A stretch of 39,966 nucleotides of DNA from positions 1 through 39,966 of the forward strand of contig CADCBZ010000002.1 of the NCBI GenBank assembly GCA_902799765.1, in the 5' to 3' direction. A program made the position numbers and the translations under genes. The notes under the pieces are model-generated. The model was given only the letters and a program-made list of their open reading frames with translations. It ran no database searches and was not told the DNA's origin. Numbering within the stretch: position 1 is the stretch's first letter; every line of letters begins with the position of its first letter. Source of the DNA: an uncultured Prevotellaceae bacterium (lineage in GTDB: Bacteria > Bacteroidota > Bacteroidia > Bacteroidales > Bacteroidaceae). Shown here one piece after another: positions 8,831-15,965 of this stretch.

Positions 8831-10735
8831 TTACTTACCCTGGATGTAGTAGGTGTGTGAGAAGATGTTACCACTGTAGTCAGCAGCCTCGTAAACGATC
8901 TCATAGAGCTTGCCCTTCTCAGGAGTGAACTTCAGTACCTTAGAGTTAGAGAAGATGAGCTCGTTGAAGCCGTCAGCAGTGATATCCTTACAACCTACAA
9001 ACTTAACGTATGCGGGAGCGAAGAGCTCTGCAGTGTAAGAAGTAGCCTCGAGTCTAACCTCACCCTCTGCCTCATAAGGAGCAGCCTTGATACCAGATAC
9101 ACGGTTCACGTTGCCGTTCTTGTCGATAGCGAGCAGTACGGGCTGCAGCATCTGATCAGCATTGTTCTTAATCAGCTGGTCGAACTTGTTGGTGAACTTC
9201 TCAACCCAGTTGGTGATGGTCTTACCGTTCAGCTTATTCTTCAGAGTGTTGAGCTGAGCCATCATGGTGTTAACGCTTGCAATACCATTATTGACGTTCA
9301 GGTTCATATTCACAATCAGGTTGGTAATGTCGATATCACCTGAAATAGCACCAGTTGTCGTGTTTGCAGTAGCTGCCTGATATCCAGCTGTTGCTTCGTT
9401 GTCAAGAGAGATGTAGTATTTTTTAACGACTTCGTCATAGAGAATACCACTTGTCAGATCAAAATTGATAGGATTGAAGTTGGGGAACTGAGCCTTGATC
9501 TTATCGAAGATCTTGTTCCACAGTCTCTCGCTCTTCTCGATCAGGTTGTTGGCAGACTTAGTGATGTTGTCAACCTTCTCTGCGATAGCCTCACCAGAGT
9601 TGAAGCCGAGGGGCTTAATAGTGGCGAATACGAGCTCAGCCTCAGAAGTAGCAATGTGCTGCAGACCCTTTTCTTCATTAGACTCAATAATGGTCTCACC
9701 ATCCTTGTCGTATGCATAAGCAGTATTGTCCTTCCAAGCGATCTTCAGGGCATACTTCTTCATGTTGGTATCCTTCGTGGCCAGGTTGTAGTACAGGTCA
9801 GCAACGAGATGACCAAGAGCCTGCTTGCTAGTACCTGACTGCTTGTTGCGATCACGCCATACAGCCTTCAGATCAGCCTTGAACTTAGACAGATCGATCT
9901 TGGCGGGAGTGAAAGAAGCAGGATCATCACCGATGTAAGCTACACCAAACTTGAAGATGTTGTTCTCATCAGCACGAGTCCAACCCCACTGCAGAACGTC
10001 AGTAGTAGGCTTACCTGTCTCGTCCATGTTAACAATCAGCAGATCCTTCACGTCCTCACCAGCAGTGTTAGCAAGTGTAACTTTGAAGATTGACTCGGAA
10101 TCCTGATCCTTAGTCTTCAGAGGCATGTCAATGTAACGGTTCACGTTAGCATAGATGTAACCAGCGAAACCTGGTTTTGCATACTCACCAGAACCGGCAC
10201 CGAGTACATCGTTAGCATTCCACTCAAGTTTCTCACCCTTATACAGGTCAGACTTCGGGAAAGAACCGTCGACAGCAGCAATACCATAGTTGTTGATCAG
10301 CATCTTAGGCTCGAAACCTGGGATGTTGATAGAACCCGTCATGTTGTTGTAAGTACCAGAGATCTCTACGTTGGTAATGAGCTTTGCGAAGGTCTCAACG
10401 AGCCACAACTCAAGCTGGGTAATTTCCTTCTCCACGTTGTCGATGTTAGTTTGGAGCTCAGTTTTCGCGTTGTCGAGGGCAGACTGGTCGGCCTTCTGGT
10501 CAACAATGCCCTGAAGGGTATTAAGGTCGTCCTTGACCTTCTGAACTTTGTCATCAACATAGCCGATGGTTGCATAATCAGCCTCCACGCTAGCCAATCT
10601 TCTCTGCAGATCAGCAATCTTGGAGTCCTGCTCAATTCTTACATCCTCGTTCGTGTCCTTACAAGAAACGAATGATGTTGAGGTAGCAGCTACCAGCGCT
10701 ACCATCATGATTCCATTAATAATTTTCTTTTTCAT
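8831..10735 (-). CDS. large coiled-coil surface lipoprotein
   Basis: The 634-aa product starts with a lipoprotein signal (MKKKIINGIMMVALVAATSTSF, lipobox FVSC, Cys26). Residues about 30-115 form a strong heptad coiled coil (DSKIADLQRRLASVEADY... VQKVKDDLNTLQGIVDQKAD...). The rest is a long beta-rich, Asn-rich mature domain ending in an Ig-like segment (GKLYEIVYEAADYSGNIFSHTYYIQGK). This layout is typical of abundant surface lipoproteins of Prevotella. It precedes an OmpA-family gene in the same transcript, so the two may cooperate in envelope stability. I do not recognise a named family. Confidence 0.82.
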   Translation of the reverse strand: MKKKIINGIMMVALVAATSTSFVSCKDTNEDVRIEQDSKIADLQRRLASVEADYATIGYVDDKVQKVKDDLNTLQGIVDQKADQSALDNAKTELQTNIDNVEKEITQLELWLVETFAKLITNVEISGTYNNMTGSINIPGFEPKMLINNYGIAAVDGSFPKSDLYKGEKLEWNANDVLGAGSGEYAKPGFAGYIYANVNRYIDMPLKTKDQDSESIFKVTLANTAGEDVKDLLIVNMDETGKPTTDVLQWGWTRADENNIFKFGVAYIGDDPASFTPAKIDLSKFKADLKAVWRDRNKQSGTSKQALGHLVADLYYNLATKDTNMKKYALKIAWKDNTAYAYDKDGETIIESNEEKGLQHIATSEAELVFATIKPLGFNSGEAIAEKVDNITKSANNLIEKSERLWNKIFDKIKAQFPNFNPINFDLTSGILYDEVVKKYYISLDNEATAGYQAATANTTTGAISGDIDITNLIVNMNLNVNNGIASVNTMMAQLNTLKNKLNGKTITNWVEKFTNKFDQLIKNNADQMLQPVLLAIDKNGNVNRVSGIKAAPYEAEGEVRLEATSYTAELFAPAYVKFVGCKDITADGFNELIFSNSKVLKFTPEKGKLYEIVYEAADYSGNIFSHTYYIQGK

Positions 10736-10816
10736 TTGAACTTAAAAATTATAATTAAACAATTAAACTAATAAAATATCTTGCTTTCTTACGCATTAAT
10801 TTATATAAATCGGAGA

Positions 10817-10848
10817 CAAAAGTAGGAATAATTTTCTAATTGTGCAAG
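10817..10848 (-). promoter_or_regulatory. promoter of the lipoprotein-OmpA transcript
   Basis: On the - strand TTG (10845-10847) is followed after 20 bases by TACTTTTG (10817-10824), matching the Bacteroidetes -33/-7 pattern. It leaves a leader of about 75 bases, AT-rich, before the lipoprotein start at 10735. The rest of the 10736-10916 gap is a poly-A/T stretch that could end tRNA-Leu transcription. Confidence 0.65.
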
Positions 10849-10916
10849 AAAATTTTAGTTTTTTTTATAAAAAACTTTGTTTTTCTACCATATTTGGGGT
10901 TTTTGACCTTAAAAAG

Positions 10917-10997
10917 TGCGCCTGACAGGACTCGAACCTGCACGTCGTGAACACCAGATCCTAAGTCTGGCGCGTCTACCAATTCCGCCACAGGCGC
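10917..10997 (-). tRNA. tRNA-Leu (anticodon UAG)
   Basis: On the - strand a 7-bp acceptor stem (GCGCCTG / CAGGCGC) with discriminator A closes a leucine-type tRNA. The anticodon stem CCAGA/TCTGG encloses the loop CTTAGGA, giving anticodon TAG, which reads CUN leucine codons. The D arm shows the class II GGCGGAATTGGTAGACGCG pattern, a short extra arm follows, and the T arm has GGTTCGAGTCC. CCA is not encoded. Confidence 0.95.
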
Positions 10998-11043
10998 ATA
11001 CATGAATAAGGTTGTTTCCATCCTTTTGATTAATTTGTGGGTG

Positions 11044-11051
11044 CAAAGGTA
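11044..11051 (-). promoter_or_regulatory. -7 element of the tRNA-Leu promoter
   Basis: TACCTTTG on the - strand, 46 bases upstream of the tRNA 5' end, in the short gap after the S41 protease gene. A clear -33 partner is not seen because it would lie inside that gene. Confidence 0.55.
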
Positions 11052-11056
11052 CGCAT

Positions 11057-12118
11057 TTATTTCCATTCTGCCAAGAGTTTTCTCGCAAATTCTATCAAGG
11101 TGTCACGTCCTTGGGCAAAATCTTCGTCAGTCTGCCCGACGGGATAGTCGGGCGCGATGCCGAATTCGATCTGCTGACCGTTGCGGTCGTAGGAGGGACA
11201 GGCAGAGAAACGCACTGTCCAGCCGTTGGGTAGCGACGAGGTGAAGGGCAGACCCGCACCACCGCCTGTCTGATCGCCTACGGTCTTCACTTCGGGGAAG
11301 CACTTCATCAGTTTCACGAAGTCGTTGGCAGCGGAATACACCTCGCGGTTGGTGAGGACAACGGTGGGTTTCTGCCAGCGGAAGCGGGATGAGGGCTCCA
11401 GGTATTCGGCCTCCTTGTCGGAGAAGTCGTTGTGACCCTTGCCCGTCTTGTGCTGCAGATAGCCTGTGAGGGTCTTCTCATGACAGAAACGGGCGGCTAG
11501 TCGTTCGGCGGCCGTGAGCTGGCCGCCGCCGTTGCCGCGGATATCCACGATGAGGCCGTTGCAGAAGGCGAAGTGCTTGATGATCTCGTCGAGACTGCTC
11601 TCGCCGATCTCGTTGGCGAAGCTTCCCACGTAGAGGTAGCCGATGTTATCGTCGAGAATCTTGTACTGGGCGACGGAGGCGATATGGTAGTCGGTACCGA
11701 GGTAACGGCGCTGCAAGGTGTCGCTGAAGTTCGAAGGGTAGTCTTCGTGCCAGTGCCAGTAGCGCCCGTTGTCGAAGGAGGTGTAGAGGTTCACGTGACC
11801 GTCTTTCAACTCGGAGAGCATATCGGTGAGTACCTCGAAGAGCTGGTAGTCGTTCATAGGTCCTTTCGCGCGTACCTTATATATATTATATACGGCGTCC
11901 CAGTCGAGGCCATAGACCTGTTGCTTGTAGTCGAAGAAGCAGTAGTGCTCGTCGATGATGCGCCACAGGGCCTCGAAGTTCCCCTCCGGCGTGTCTTCGT
12001 GCTCTGTCACATCGACACAGGAAGTGAGGAGTGAGAAGTGAAAAGTGAGAAGTAGTGGCAGGATGAGCCACTGCTTCAAAGCTATTCTATATTTTCCTAA
12101 GGTCTTTTTCATCATCAT
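11057..12118 (-). CDS. S41-family (C-terminal processing-like) protease lipoprotein
   Basis: The 353-aa product is a lipoprotein with an S41 peptidase fold: an N-terminal helical domain (ALWRIIDEHYCFFDYK, LSELKDGHVNLYT), a strand IGYLYVGSF, the IVDIRGNGGG signature, and the nucleophile region VVLTNREVYSAANDF, where Ser of YSA is the expected catalytic serine; the later TVGDQTGGGAG and ASLPNG-type loops also fit. No PDZ domain is obvious, as in the short Bacteroidetes members. The signal peptide is odd: its hydrophobic core and lipobox (LLLTFHFSLLTSC) are encoded by an antisense heptamer array. The gene begins 11 bases after the upstream envelope gene. Confidence 0.9.
   Translation of the reverse strand: MMMKKTLGKYRIALKQWLILPLLLTFHFSLLTSCVDVTEHEDTPEGNFEALWRIIDEHYCFFDYKQQVYGLDWDAVYNIYKVRAKGPMNDYQLFEVLTDMLSELKDGHVNLYTSFDNGRYWHWHEDYPSNFSDTLQRRYLGTDYHIASVAQYKILDDNIGYLYVGSFANEIGESSLDEIIKHFAFCNGLIVDIRGNGGGQLTAAERLAARFCHEKTLTGYLQHKTGKGHNDFSDKEAEYLEPSSRFRWQKPTVVLTNREVYSAANDFVKLMKCFPEVKTVGDQTGGGAGLPFTSSLPNGWTVRFSACPSYDRNGQQIEFGIAPDYPVGQTDEDFAQGRDTLIEFARKLLAEWK
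12023..12050 (+). repeat. AGTGAAA heptamer array, copy 3, inside the protease signal peptide
   Basis: Four in-phase units (AGTGAGG, AGTGAGA, AGTGAAA, AGTGAGA) lie on the strand opposite the S41 gene. Read in the gene's frame they encode hydrophobic and hydroxyl residues (TFHFSLLT) forming the core of its lipoprotein signal peptide. Confidence 0.8.
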
Positions 12119-12127
12119 ATATCAACT

Positions 12128-12148
12128 TTTCACTTTTCACTTTTCACT
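12128..12148 (-). repeat. AGTGAAA heptamer array, copy 4
   Basis: Three perfect AGTGAAA units on the - strand span the stop codon of the upstream envelope gene and the gap before the S41 protease. The C-terminal residues VKSEK and the TGA stop of that protein come from repeat sequence. A degenerate unit lies just upstream near 12156. Confidence 0.8.
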
Positions 12149-12906
12149 CCTAAACTTCTCACGATGCCAATCACGAAACGGTGCGTGTAGATATGGTTCT
12201 TTAAGTTGTTAACGGCAGCTTGCTGGTAGTTGCCTAAGTAGCCGATGCGGATGGCCCATTTCTCGGAGGCCTGCCAGTCGAGCGTGAGCAACTGGCGGAA
12301 GTTCGGCGCACTGACGAAGGTGGTGGGTACGATGTTGTGGTCGTAGTTGCCGCGATTGAAGATCTCGTAGTACGACTGCCCGTAGTGCGGACTGAACATC
12401 AGACCAAACAAAGGGAGGTTCAGCTCGTAGCGCAACGAGAAGTGCTGTTGTTTGATGTCGAAGCCGTAGGTGGCGATGCCTGCTGGCATGAGATTCAGGG
12501 CGAAACGCGCCTGGGCGGGGTTGTTCGACGTGCTCATGTCGTAGAGGAAGCCGAGATTGAGATTCGCCAAGCCGCCAGCCTGCAGCTTCAGACGGTTGTC
12601 GCACAACAGCCACTGACGGTAACGGCCCCAGTAGAGGTTGTAGTTACCTTCGAGCATGCTGGTGGTGTTGGTGCGATCTTTGGTCTTGGAGAGGTCTATC
12701 TCGTGTTCGAAGTTGTTCTGCCAGTGTTTCCCGGGCTTCTTGCCCTCGCGTATATATAAATAGGTAAGGCCGATGCCCGAGAATTTCTCCTGGGAGATAT
12801 AGGTATCGAGGACGCGTGAAGGGCCGAGACCGATCATATGGCTTTGTGCTGCCGCTGTCAGCGGCAGCATAAAGGCGATAAATATGAGTAGGCTATTCCG
12901 CTTCAT
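12130..12906 (-). CDS. secreted outer-membrane protein, possibly DUF3316-like
   Basis: I start this gene at the ATG at 12906 because it gives a clean signal peptide (MKRNSLLIFIAFMLPLTAAAQ, cut before SHMIG); an in-frame start further upstream would sit inside parC and add a charged extension. The 258-aa product has regularly alternating strands (EGNYNLYWGRYRQWLL, GGLANLNLGFLYDMS, SLRYELNLPLFGLMFSPHYGQSYYEIF) typical of an outer-membrane barrel and resembles the Bacteroidales DUF3316 group as I recall it. It overlaps the 3' end of parC by 14 bases and is probably translated from the parC transcript. Confidence 0.72.
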   Translation of the reverse strand: MKRNSLLIFIAFMLPLTAAAQSHMIGLGPSRVLDTYISQEKFSGIGLTYLYIREGKKPGKHWQNNFEHEIDLSKTKDRTNTTSMLEGNYNLYWGRYRQWLLCDNRLKLQAGGLANLNLGFLYDMSTSNNPAQARFALNLMPAGIATYGFDIKQQHFSLRYELNLPLFGLMFSPHYGQSYYEIFNRGNYDHNIVPTTFVSAPNFRQLLTLDWQASEKWAIRIGYLGNYQQAAVNNLKNHIYTHRFVIGIVRSLGVKSEK

Positions 12907-15586
12907 CGTCGAATAGTCGGAGTTGACCGGTGAGTTCGTCGCGGACCTGTTGCTCGCTCTTACCGGCATCGGGATCTAAGTCTTCTTCTTCCTGAATATC
13001 AGGCGTTTCCGACTCTTCGGGCTCTTCTGGGAATCGGGTGGGCTCGAGCTCAACAACGCTTTCGAGGGTATAGGTGGTGAGGCGCTTGCCCTTGGCCTTA
13101 TAGCCCTTGACGGCAATAAACTGCTCGGCATCGATCTCCTCAGTCCCTCGGAAGTCGTCCGCACCGCCGTAGGTGAGCTGGATACGGGGGTAGGGGGTGT
13201 CGGTGAGCAGGATGAGCTGCGACTCGGGATTCTCCGAGAGCCAGTTCTGTTTCTTTTTCGAGGCATCCATCTGGAAACGCTTGATGTAGGGATAGCCCTG
13301 ATTGTCAGCATCATAGAGGATGGCGGTCCAGATCTTGTCGGCATCGTATTGCTCGATGCGCAGGATATTCTCTTCGTAATGGTTGTTCAGATCGAAGTTC
13401 GACAGGTAGTAGTCGCCGTTCTTCAGGACAACGAGGATCTGATCCTCGTCGAAGAACTCACCCAACAGTCGTCCGTGATCGTCGTAGTTCAGGCGGTTCA
13501 CGTCGGGGTCGTACCACACTTTGCGGCCACCTAAGGTGGAATGACCATGACTCTTCAAGCCGATGCGATGCACAGGGAACTTCGTCAGCAGATTGCCCTT
13601 CGAGGCGCGCCCCTTGATCATCACCTCCGAGAAGTCCTTGTCGATAAAGATCTTCTTCAGCTTCGGATTCGGATCGAGTGTCACCTTGATGATCTCCGCC
13701 TCTCCGTTGGGGTTGGCAGAGAAGTACATCACCCTCGAACCTGGCGTGCCCTGGGTGAGATCATATTCCTTATCACGGGTCAGCGAGGTCACGTTGAAGC
13801 GCTTCATGAAGTAGTAGCCCTTCTTACCGTCGCGATACACCGCATTATAGATGGTACGCGAGTCGCTCTTCTTGAAGACGGCGAGGTAGAGCACATTCTT
13901 ACCCACGAAGATCTTCTCCGCCACGCGGATCACCTTGTATTTACCGTCTTTGTAGAAGATGATGATATCGTCGAGGTCGGAGCAGTTGCACACGAACTCG
14001 TCTTTCTTCAGACTCGTGCCGATGAAGCCGTCGGTGCGGTTGATATAGAGTTTCTGGTTGGCTTCTGCCACCTTCGAAGCCTCGATGGTGTCGAAGTTGC
14101 GGAGCTCTGTGAGGCGCGGGTGGTCCTTGCCGTATTTGTCCTTGAGGAACTGGAACCAGTTGGCAGTCACCTCGGTGAGGTTCGCCAGGTCGCGGTCGAT
14201 CTCCTCGATCTCCGCCTTCAGACGGGCCATCAGCTCGTCGGCCTTGTCCTTGTTGAATTTCAGGATGCGCTGCATCTTGATTTCGAGCAGTTTCAGGATG
14301 TCATCCTTCGTCACCTCACGTACCATCTGAGGATAGTAAGGTGTCAGGCGCTCGTCGATATGTTCGCAGACGGCATCGATGGTGGGTGCCTGTTCAAATT
14401 TCTTGTCCTTATAGATGCGTTCCTCGATGAAGATCTTCTCCAGCGACTGGAAGTGGAGCTGTTCCAGGAGTTCGTTCTTGCGGATCTCGAGTTCCTGACG
14501 GATGAGGTCCTTCGTGCGATCCACACTGTGGCGCAGCACGTCGCTGATAGTGAGGAACTTAGGCTTGTTGTCCTCGATCACACAACAGTTCGGCGAGATG
14601 TTGATCTCGCAGTCGGTAAAGGCGAAGAGGGCATCGATGGTCTTGTCGGAAGAGACGCCAGGGGCGAGGTGCACCTGGATCTCCACACTCGCTGCTGTGA
14701 GGTCTTCTACCTTACGGGCCTTGATCTTACCTTTCTCAATGGCCTTCACGATAGAGTCCTGAAGGGTCTCTGAGGTCTTCGAGAAAGGAATCTCGCGGAT
14801 GACGAGCGTCTTCTGGTCGATCTTCTCGATCTTCGCACGTACCTTCACGACACCGCCGCGCTGTCCGTCGTTGTATTTCGACACGTCGATGCTGCCCGCC
14901 GTGGGGAAGTCAGGATAGAGCTGGAAGGGCTGATCGTGGAGATAAGCGATGGCGGCATCGCAGATCTCGCAGAAGTTATGAGGGAGGATTTTGGACGAGA
15001 GACCGACGGCGATACCTTCGGCACCCTGTGCCAACAGCAACGGGAACTTCACGGGTAGGGTGATTGGCTCCTTGTTGCGTCCGTCGTATGACATCTTCCA
15101 GTCGGTGGTCTTCGGATTGAACACTGTGTCGAGGGCGAACTTCGAGAGGCGCGCCTCGATATATCGGGGGGCAGCGGCACTGGAGCCTGTGAGGATGTTA
15201 CCCCAGTTGCCCTGGGTGTCGATCAGCAGGTCTTTCTGACCCATCTGCACGAGGGCGTCGCCGATACTGGCATCACCGTGGGGGTGGAACTGCATCGTGT
15301 GACCCACGATGTTCGCCACCTTGTTGAAGCGGCCGTCGTCCATCCGCTTCATCGAGTGGAGGATACGTCGCTGCACGGGTTTCAGACCGTCGCCCAAGTG
15401 GGGCACGGCACGTTCGAGGATCACGTAGGAAGCATAATCCAGGAACCAGTTCTGATACATGCCACTGAGGTGGTGTACGGCTGCCGCGTCGAAGCGGTTT
15501 ACGGGTTTATAGTCGGAATGACCCTCTTTCTGGTCTTCCGACGCTTGCTGTTCCAAAATCTCTTCGTCCTTTGTTTCGTCGTTCAT
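12893..15586 (-). CDS. parC: DNA topoisomerase IV subunit A
   Basis: This is the DNA-cleaving subunit of a type IIA topoisomerase, acting with ParE to unlink replicated chromosomes. The N terminus shows YASYVILERAVPHLGDGLKPVQRRIL, the GDA--DALV quinolone-region segment and the catalytic tyrosine at 142 (PRYIEARL). It lacks the QRRGGKG GyrA box in the C-terminal domain, so I assign it to ParC rather than GyrA. Length is 897 aa, with an acidic tail (EEPEESETPDIQEEEDLDPD). It is transcribed away from alaS, behind a structured leader, and overlaps the next envelope gene. Confidence 0.9.
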   Translation of the reverse strand: MNDETKDEEILEQQASEDQKEGHSDYKPVNRFDAAAVHHLSGMYQNWFLDYASYVILERAVPHLGDGLKPVQRRILHSMKRMDDGRFNKVANIVGHTMQFHPHGDASIGDALVQMGQKDLLIDTQGNWGNILTGSSAAAPRYIEARLSKFALDTVFNPKTTDWKMSYDGRNKEPITLPVKFPLLLAQGAEGIAVGLSSKILPHNFCEICDAAIAYLHDQPFQLYPDFPTAGSIDVSKYNDGQRGGVVKVRAKIEKIDQKTLVIREIPFSKTSETLQDSIVKAIEKGKIKARKVEDLTAASVEIQVHLAPGVSSDKTIDALFAFTDCEINISPNCCVIEDNKPKFLTISDVLRHSVDRTKDLIRQELEIRKNELLEQLHFQSLEKIFIEERIYKDKKFEQAPTIDAVCEHIDERLTPYYPQMVREVTKDDILKLLEIKMQRILKFNKDKADELMARLKAEIEEIDRDLANLTEVTANWFQFLKDKYGKDHPRLTELRNFDTIEASKVAEANQKLYINRTDGFIGTSLKKDEFVCNCSDLDDIIIFYKDGKYKVIRVAEKIFVGKNVLYLAVFKKSDSRTIYNAVYRDGKKGYYFMKRFNVTSLTRDKEYDLTQGTPGSRVMYFSANPNGEAEIIKVTLDPNPKLKKIFIDKDFSEVMIKGRASKGNLLTKFPVHRIGLKSHGHSTLGGRKVWYDPDVNRLNYDDHGRLLGEFFDEDQILVVLKNGDYYLSNFDLNNHYEENILRIEQYDADKIWTAILYDADNQGYPYIKRFQMDASKKKQNWLSENPESQLILLTDTPYPRIQLTYGGADDFRGTEEIDAEQFIAVKGYKAKGKRLTTYTLESVVELEPTRFPEEPEESETPDIQEEEDLDPDAGKSEQQVRDELTGQLRLFDDEAE

Positions 15587-15600
15587 TCTTTTTGGTCTTT

Positions 15601-15703
15601 AGCCTTTCTAGGCTGCAATGCAGCGATTAAGCGAGAGAAGATGCAAGCTGGCTTGCAATCTTCCGAGCGTAAGCTGTTTCGCGCCCTTCTGGGCGCAAAG
15701 GTA
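15601..15703 (-). promoter_or_regulatory. parC promoter and structured leader
   Basis: On the - strand TACCTTTG (15696-15703) is a -7 element. Directly after it comes a palindrome, GCGCCC-N4-GGGCGC (15681-15696), overlapping the likely transcription start. The leader then holds a bulged 11-bp stem-loop (15637-15663, arms GAAGA and TGCAAG), a CTGCA-A-TGCAG palindrome (15613-15623) and a short AGCC/GGCT hairpin (15601-15614). Outer CAGC/GCTG segments could close the whole leader. Four foldable elements in about 100 bases suggest a regulatory RNA or a REP-like element. Confidence 0.55.
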
Positions 15704-15783
15704 GTTATTTTTTTTGAGAAAAACGAGAATTGTGATAGTTTTTCTTTTTGAATCCGTTCTTCCGTCTTCTTTCGCTCGATCAA

Positions 15784-15878
15784 ATTTCTGTTTCAGGCTT
15801 TGAAACATATATCCCAAAGCTTGAAACATATATCTCAAAGCCTGAAACATACATTGCAAAGCCTGAAACAGAAATATC
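15784..15878. repeat. 21-bp tandem repeat flanked by 17-bp inverted arms
   Basis: Three full 21-bp units begin at 15801, 15822 and 15843 (consensus TGAAACATATATCnCAAAGC+1) and a partial fourth starts at 15864. The outer arms, ATTTCTGTTTCAGGCTT (15784-15800) and AAGCCTGAAACAGAAAT (15859-15875), are perfect inverted complements. The structure sits in the 379-base gap between the divergent parC and alaS genes. Confidence 0.85.
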
Positions 15879-15927
15879 ATCCATTGAAAAAAATAAGTAA
15901 TCATAGTATCAATTAAAAAAAAAGTTG

Positions 15928-15935
15928 TAACTTTG
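15928..15935 (+). promoter_or_regulatory. -7 element of the alaS promoter
   Basis: TAACTTTG followed by C, 31 bases upstream of the alaS ATG. No convincing TTTG partner is seen at the right distance. Confidence 0.6.
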
Positions 15936-15965
15936 CAGCCAATTAAGAAACAGTAACATAAGAAA

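Noticed and set aside
10917-10997. tRNA-Leu as the integration target of the mobile element
   Set aside because: It is 8 kb away from the element's left limit and is intact, with no duplicated 3' end seen near 19 kb; the target probably lies beyond the right edge.
12907-12969. Longer N terminus of the envelope protein downstream of parC
   Set aside because: It would place a charged extension before the signal peptide and overlap parC further; ATG at 12906 is better.
13541-14773. A 410-codon open frame on the + strand within parC
   Set aside because: It is antisense to a well-supported essential gene and its composition (repeated L, V, H, D) is that of a reverse-frame shadow.
15801-15878. 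Possible CRISPR array
   Set aside because: Units are contiguous with no unique spacers, only 21 bp long, and no cas genes are present.
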